NCBI GenBank assembly: GCA_020638955.1
Contig: JACKHO010000011.1
Span: 55,684 to 119,683 of the forward strand
Source: Planctomycetaceae bacterium
GTDB taxonomy: Bacteria; Planctomycetota; Planctomycetia; Planctomycetales; Planctomycetaceae
Direction of reading: 5' to 3'
DNA: 64,000 nt
Of this stretch, positions 63,501 through 64,000 are shown one piece after another (position 1 is the first letter of the stretch; the number at the start of each line of letters is the position of its first letter). The notes beneath the pieces were generated by a model that saw only the letters and a program-made list of their open reading frames with translations, ran no database searches and was not told the origin of the DNA. The position numbers and the translations under genes were made by a program.

Positions 63501-64000
63501 TGCGTATACGCAAGGTGTGTCAGAACTGTTCCTTGTCGTTGCATTATATCCAATGTTTGCAGCCGTTCTTTGCGAGCCTTGAGGTCGGCAAAGCTCAATT
63601 CAATTCCATCCCTCAAGTTGTGCACCCTGGCCAATTGAGCGTCCGTGCGATATTCCAGGTTCGCGATTTCTACGCCTTCGAGGTGAACAGTTTTCTGCTG
63701 TAGGTTGCGTTCGAGCGATTTGACAGCATTCGTGAACGATGTGACTTGTGCTTGTAATGTCTCGTTATTACCGCGGATTAACTCATTGGTGACATTCACT
63801 TTGTCTAGTTCTTCGCCCTTTTCTTTTGCTTTGCCCTCCCATTTTGTATTTTCCTTCTTCAATTCGTCGTTCTCTTTCTGGGCCACACTGAGATCGTTGT
63901 TGCGGTATGCTCCAAATCCTACGGCGAGCGTTAGCGCGATGAAGAGCAAACTGATTGCGGCTATTGACAGCCTGTTGCGGAGTTTCTGGCTGGCGCGTAT
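60563..64000 (-). CDS. Large TM/coiled-coil protein with propeller-like C-terminus, 5' end outside the window
   Basis: The frame stays open to the window edge, and translation above 63949 gives 'RASQKLRNRLSIAAIS' leading into the helix 'LLFIALTLAVGFGAY', so the N-terminus is missing. A long coiled coil follows ('QKENDELKKENTKWEGKAKEKGEELDKVN'), then about 850 residues with repeated strand groups and phrases such as 'VSDDGKLVAAWGDEYEN', 'IGFTPDGRTVLTAEDG', 'VSANGKHLLLWVP', 'FAVWSCEGEVTVWEFA' and 'LSADETRLLTLSSFA', a WD40-like propeller. Basic segment + TM + coiled coil + WD40 is the usual layout downstream of the kinase domain in planctomycete Ser/Thr kinases; a kinase domain beyond the window is an inference. 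Confidence 0.75.
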   Translation of the reverse strand: MRASQKLRNRLSIAAISLLFIALTLAVGFGAYRNNDLSVAQKENDELKKENTKWEGKAKEKGEELDKVNVTNELIRGNNETLQAQVTSFTNAVKSLERNLQQKTVHLEGVEIANLEYRTDAQLARVHNLRDGIELSFADLKARKERLQTLDIMQRQGTVLTHLAYTQSEPILAAHHLASQIDNERKSELARMEFVHEWNILLETICQARTEIVEIEPQCTGNVAAQKDIDRLKTRLDEIVAANRFDTGRNNSADSESDSPDESPKQVANVPTAASLSPANENVQGETRISNAQIALTELMTQLQLQAVWRDSPDIRDVVRPHLASDDYFSILQPEAGAENDNLTDVALNSWRAPYTSGPKRFPELLSQNSRTVIGAATNVGDTHLITQFGSRTSSSTLPNLLVVRAKNGEQLEIGSDSTRRQQVLRTSSSNDYVAVIEEEHIELRGPWPRVGSLTATPISTIRPDASSDEAISFTDGAVSDDGKLVAAWGDEYENASLFYPSGFGDEWKSVRLAHLPENPCWHSLLPSNRLIVFNANCEGVLYSPTGRVETRFARPSTMASPPETSPDDSKSFHLCAADLFATKNSGPVLVRYIDIAPLANSTGQSAPDFREPTIYTWYYDSRDGTSDTTNPQSTRAVDDITGSQYASIGFTPDGRTVLTAEDGCYIQGSECPSSNYTKDVLQTLYIPTEGVPNWCVSANGKHLLLWVPPRDSRIGKVVPNQFASRGQVAADSVQIFDTGTGFPLTPAVHLHTKIAGAKFLPNENTSHGTFAVWSCEGEVTVWEFADNPELQQLDEETYRRQNPDAHPNETTTLPEIVKPGLKSADRRRIFEAIESYPQFENVEEVTSVRVCGPMNDSIYDFYAWRGNRLCRVRWHDDTRSIGPLMPISDDSTDRIIDVRAIPFDGGSQKLFILSKSGILTGNIDNAGNLAGELEHIPLPPQNLDAFITENATLVTCNRSSQLSRVQSFVQITELLKLDHASSRVFKHTENVVAARLSADETRLLTLSSFAPDKNSVAPGLLHVWDVETQREIIQPIPVADVSSYAFWFLKGEADQIAMFNIGASGGYILRLLDGSTSPQPEELAEDWRLSVVRKTGTYVDAAGELVYLDAAQWQKAKESKFNTYEDWYEAEVATTETADSLEAE

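Overview
The window reads as chromosomal DNA of a planctomycete (order Planctomycetales; genus not determinable by eye). Pointers, from established knowledge of the group: a DUF1559 prepilin-like protein followed by a small lipoprotein, an LEPR-XLL-type secreted FG-GAP protein, a giant ThuA/PVC-dehydrogenase/HEAT/cytochrome c protein, a sulfatase beside a sialidase, an EF-G with the mitochondrial-type 'HIDSGKTT' P-loop, a BatA-type protein, long TPR/HEAT/LRR proteins, many TTG/GTG starts, and GC-rich palindromic intergenic repeats. No rRNA, tRNA or CRISPR was seen.

Layout. 1-5 kb: LRR protein; a stray duplicated 3' end of an Hsp70 gene whose full copy lies 50 kb away; DUF1559 protein and lipoprotein; two unknown proteins. 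4.8-10 kb (minus): FdhF/YdeP-type molybdopterin oxidoreductase, GspK-like secretion component, methyltransferase. 10-18.3 kb: small PH-like and membrane proteins, a XylR-like sugar regulator lacking its DNA-binding domain, a Gfo/Idh/MocA dehydrogenase, the 1457-residue PVC dehydrogenase, a second LRR protein. 18.3-30 kb: DUF4175-like coiled-coil protein, putative lipoprotein, metallo-beta-lactamase-fold hydrolase, PAQR/HlyIII protein, GAF-GGDEF cyclase, EF-G with a clear terminator. 30-39 kb: sialidase and sulfatase (divergent), MoaD/ThiS-like carrier, TPR protein, a complete IS4-type element between GC hairpins, TerC protein, HEAT protein. 39-48 kb: lipoprotein, GH64-like protein without signal peptide, and a minus-strand group holding the most interesting content. 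48-64 kb: LEPR-XLL FG-GAP protein, membrane proteins, Hsp70-like protein, squalene-cyclase-fold protein, BatA/VWA protein, IspD, YacG, TrmH methyltransferase, and a large TM/coiled-coil protein running off the end.

The most interesting candidate is 42.8-45.9 kb. A Sec-type precursor with 12 cysteines carries, just after its hydrophobic segment, a near-complete double-glycine leader consensus (L-12, S-11, E-8, L-7, V-4, G-2). Two genes downstream, in a translationally coupled pair, is a membrane-anchored protein whose first extracytoplasmic domain is a C39-type cysteine peptidase with C, H and D all present, followed by DUF1573-like domains. This would place C39 maturation outside the cytoplasmic membrane and away from an ABC exporter. 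It is inference, but each sequence element is visible.

The window also holds four families of dispersed palindromic repeats (five, two, three and two copies), mostly just after gene ends; they account for much of the intergenic sequence and generate misleading N-terminal ORF extensions.
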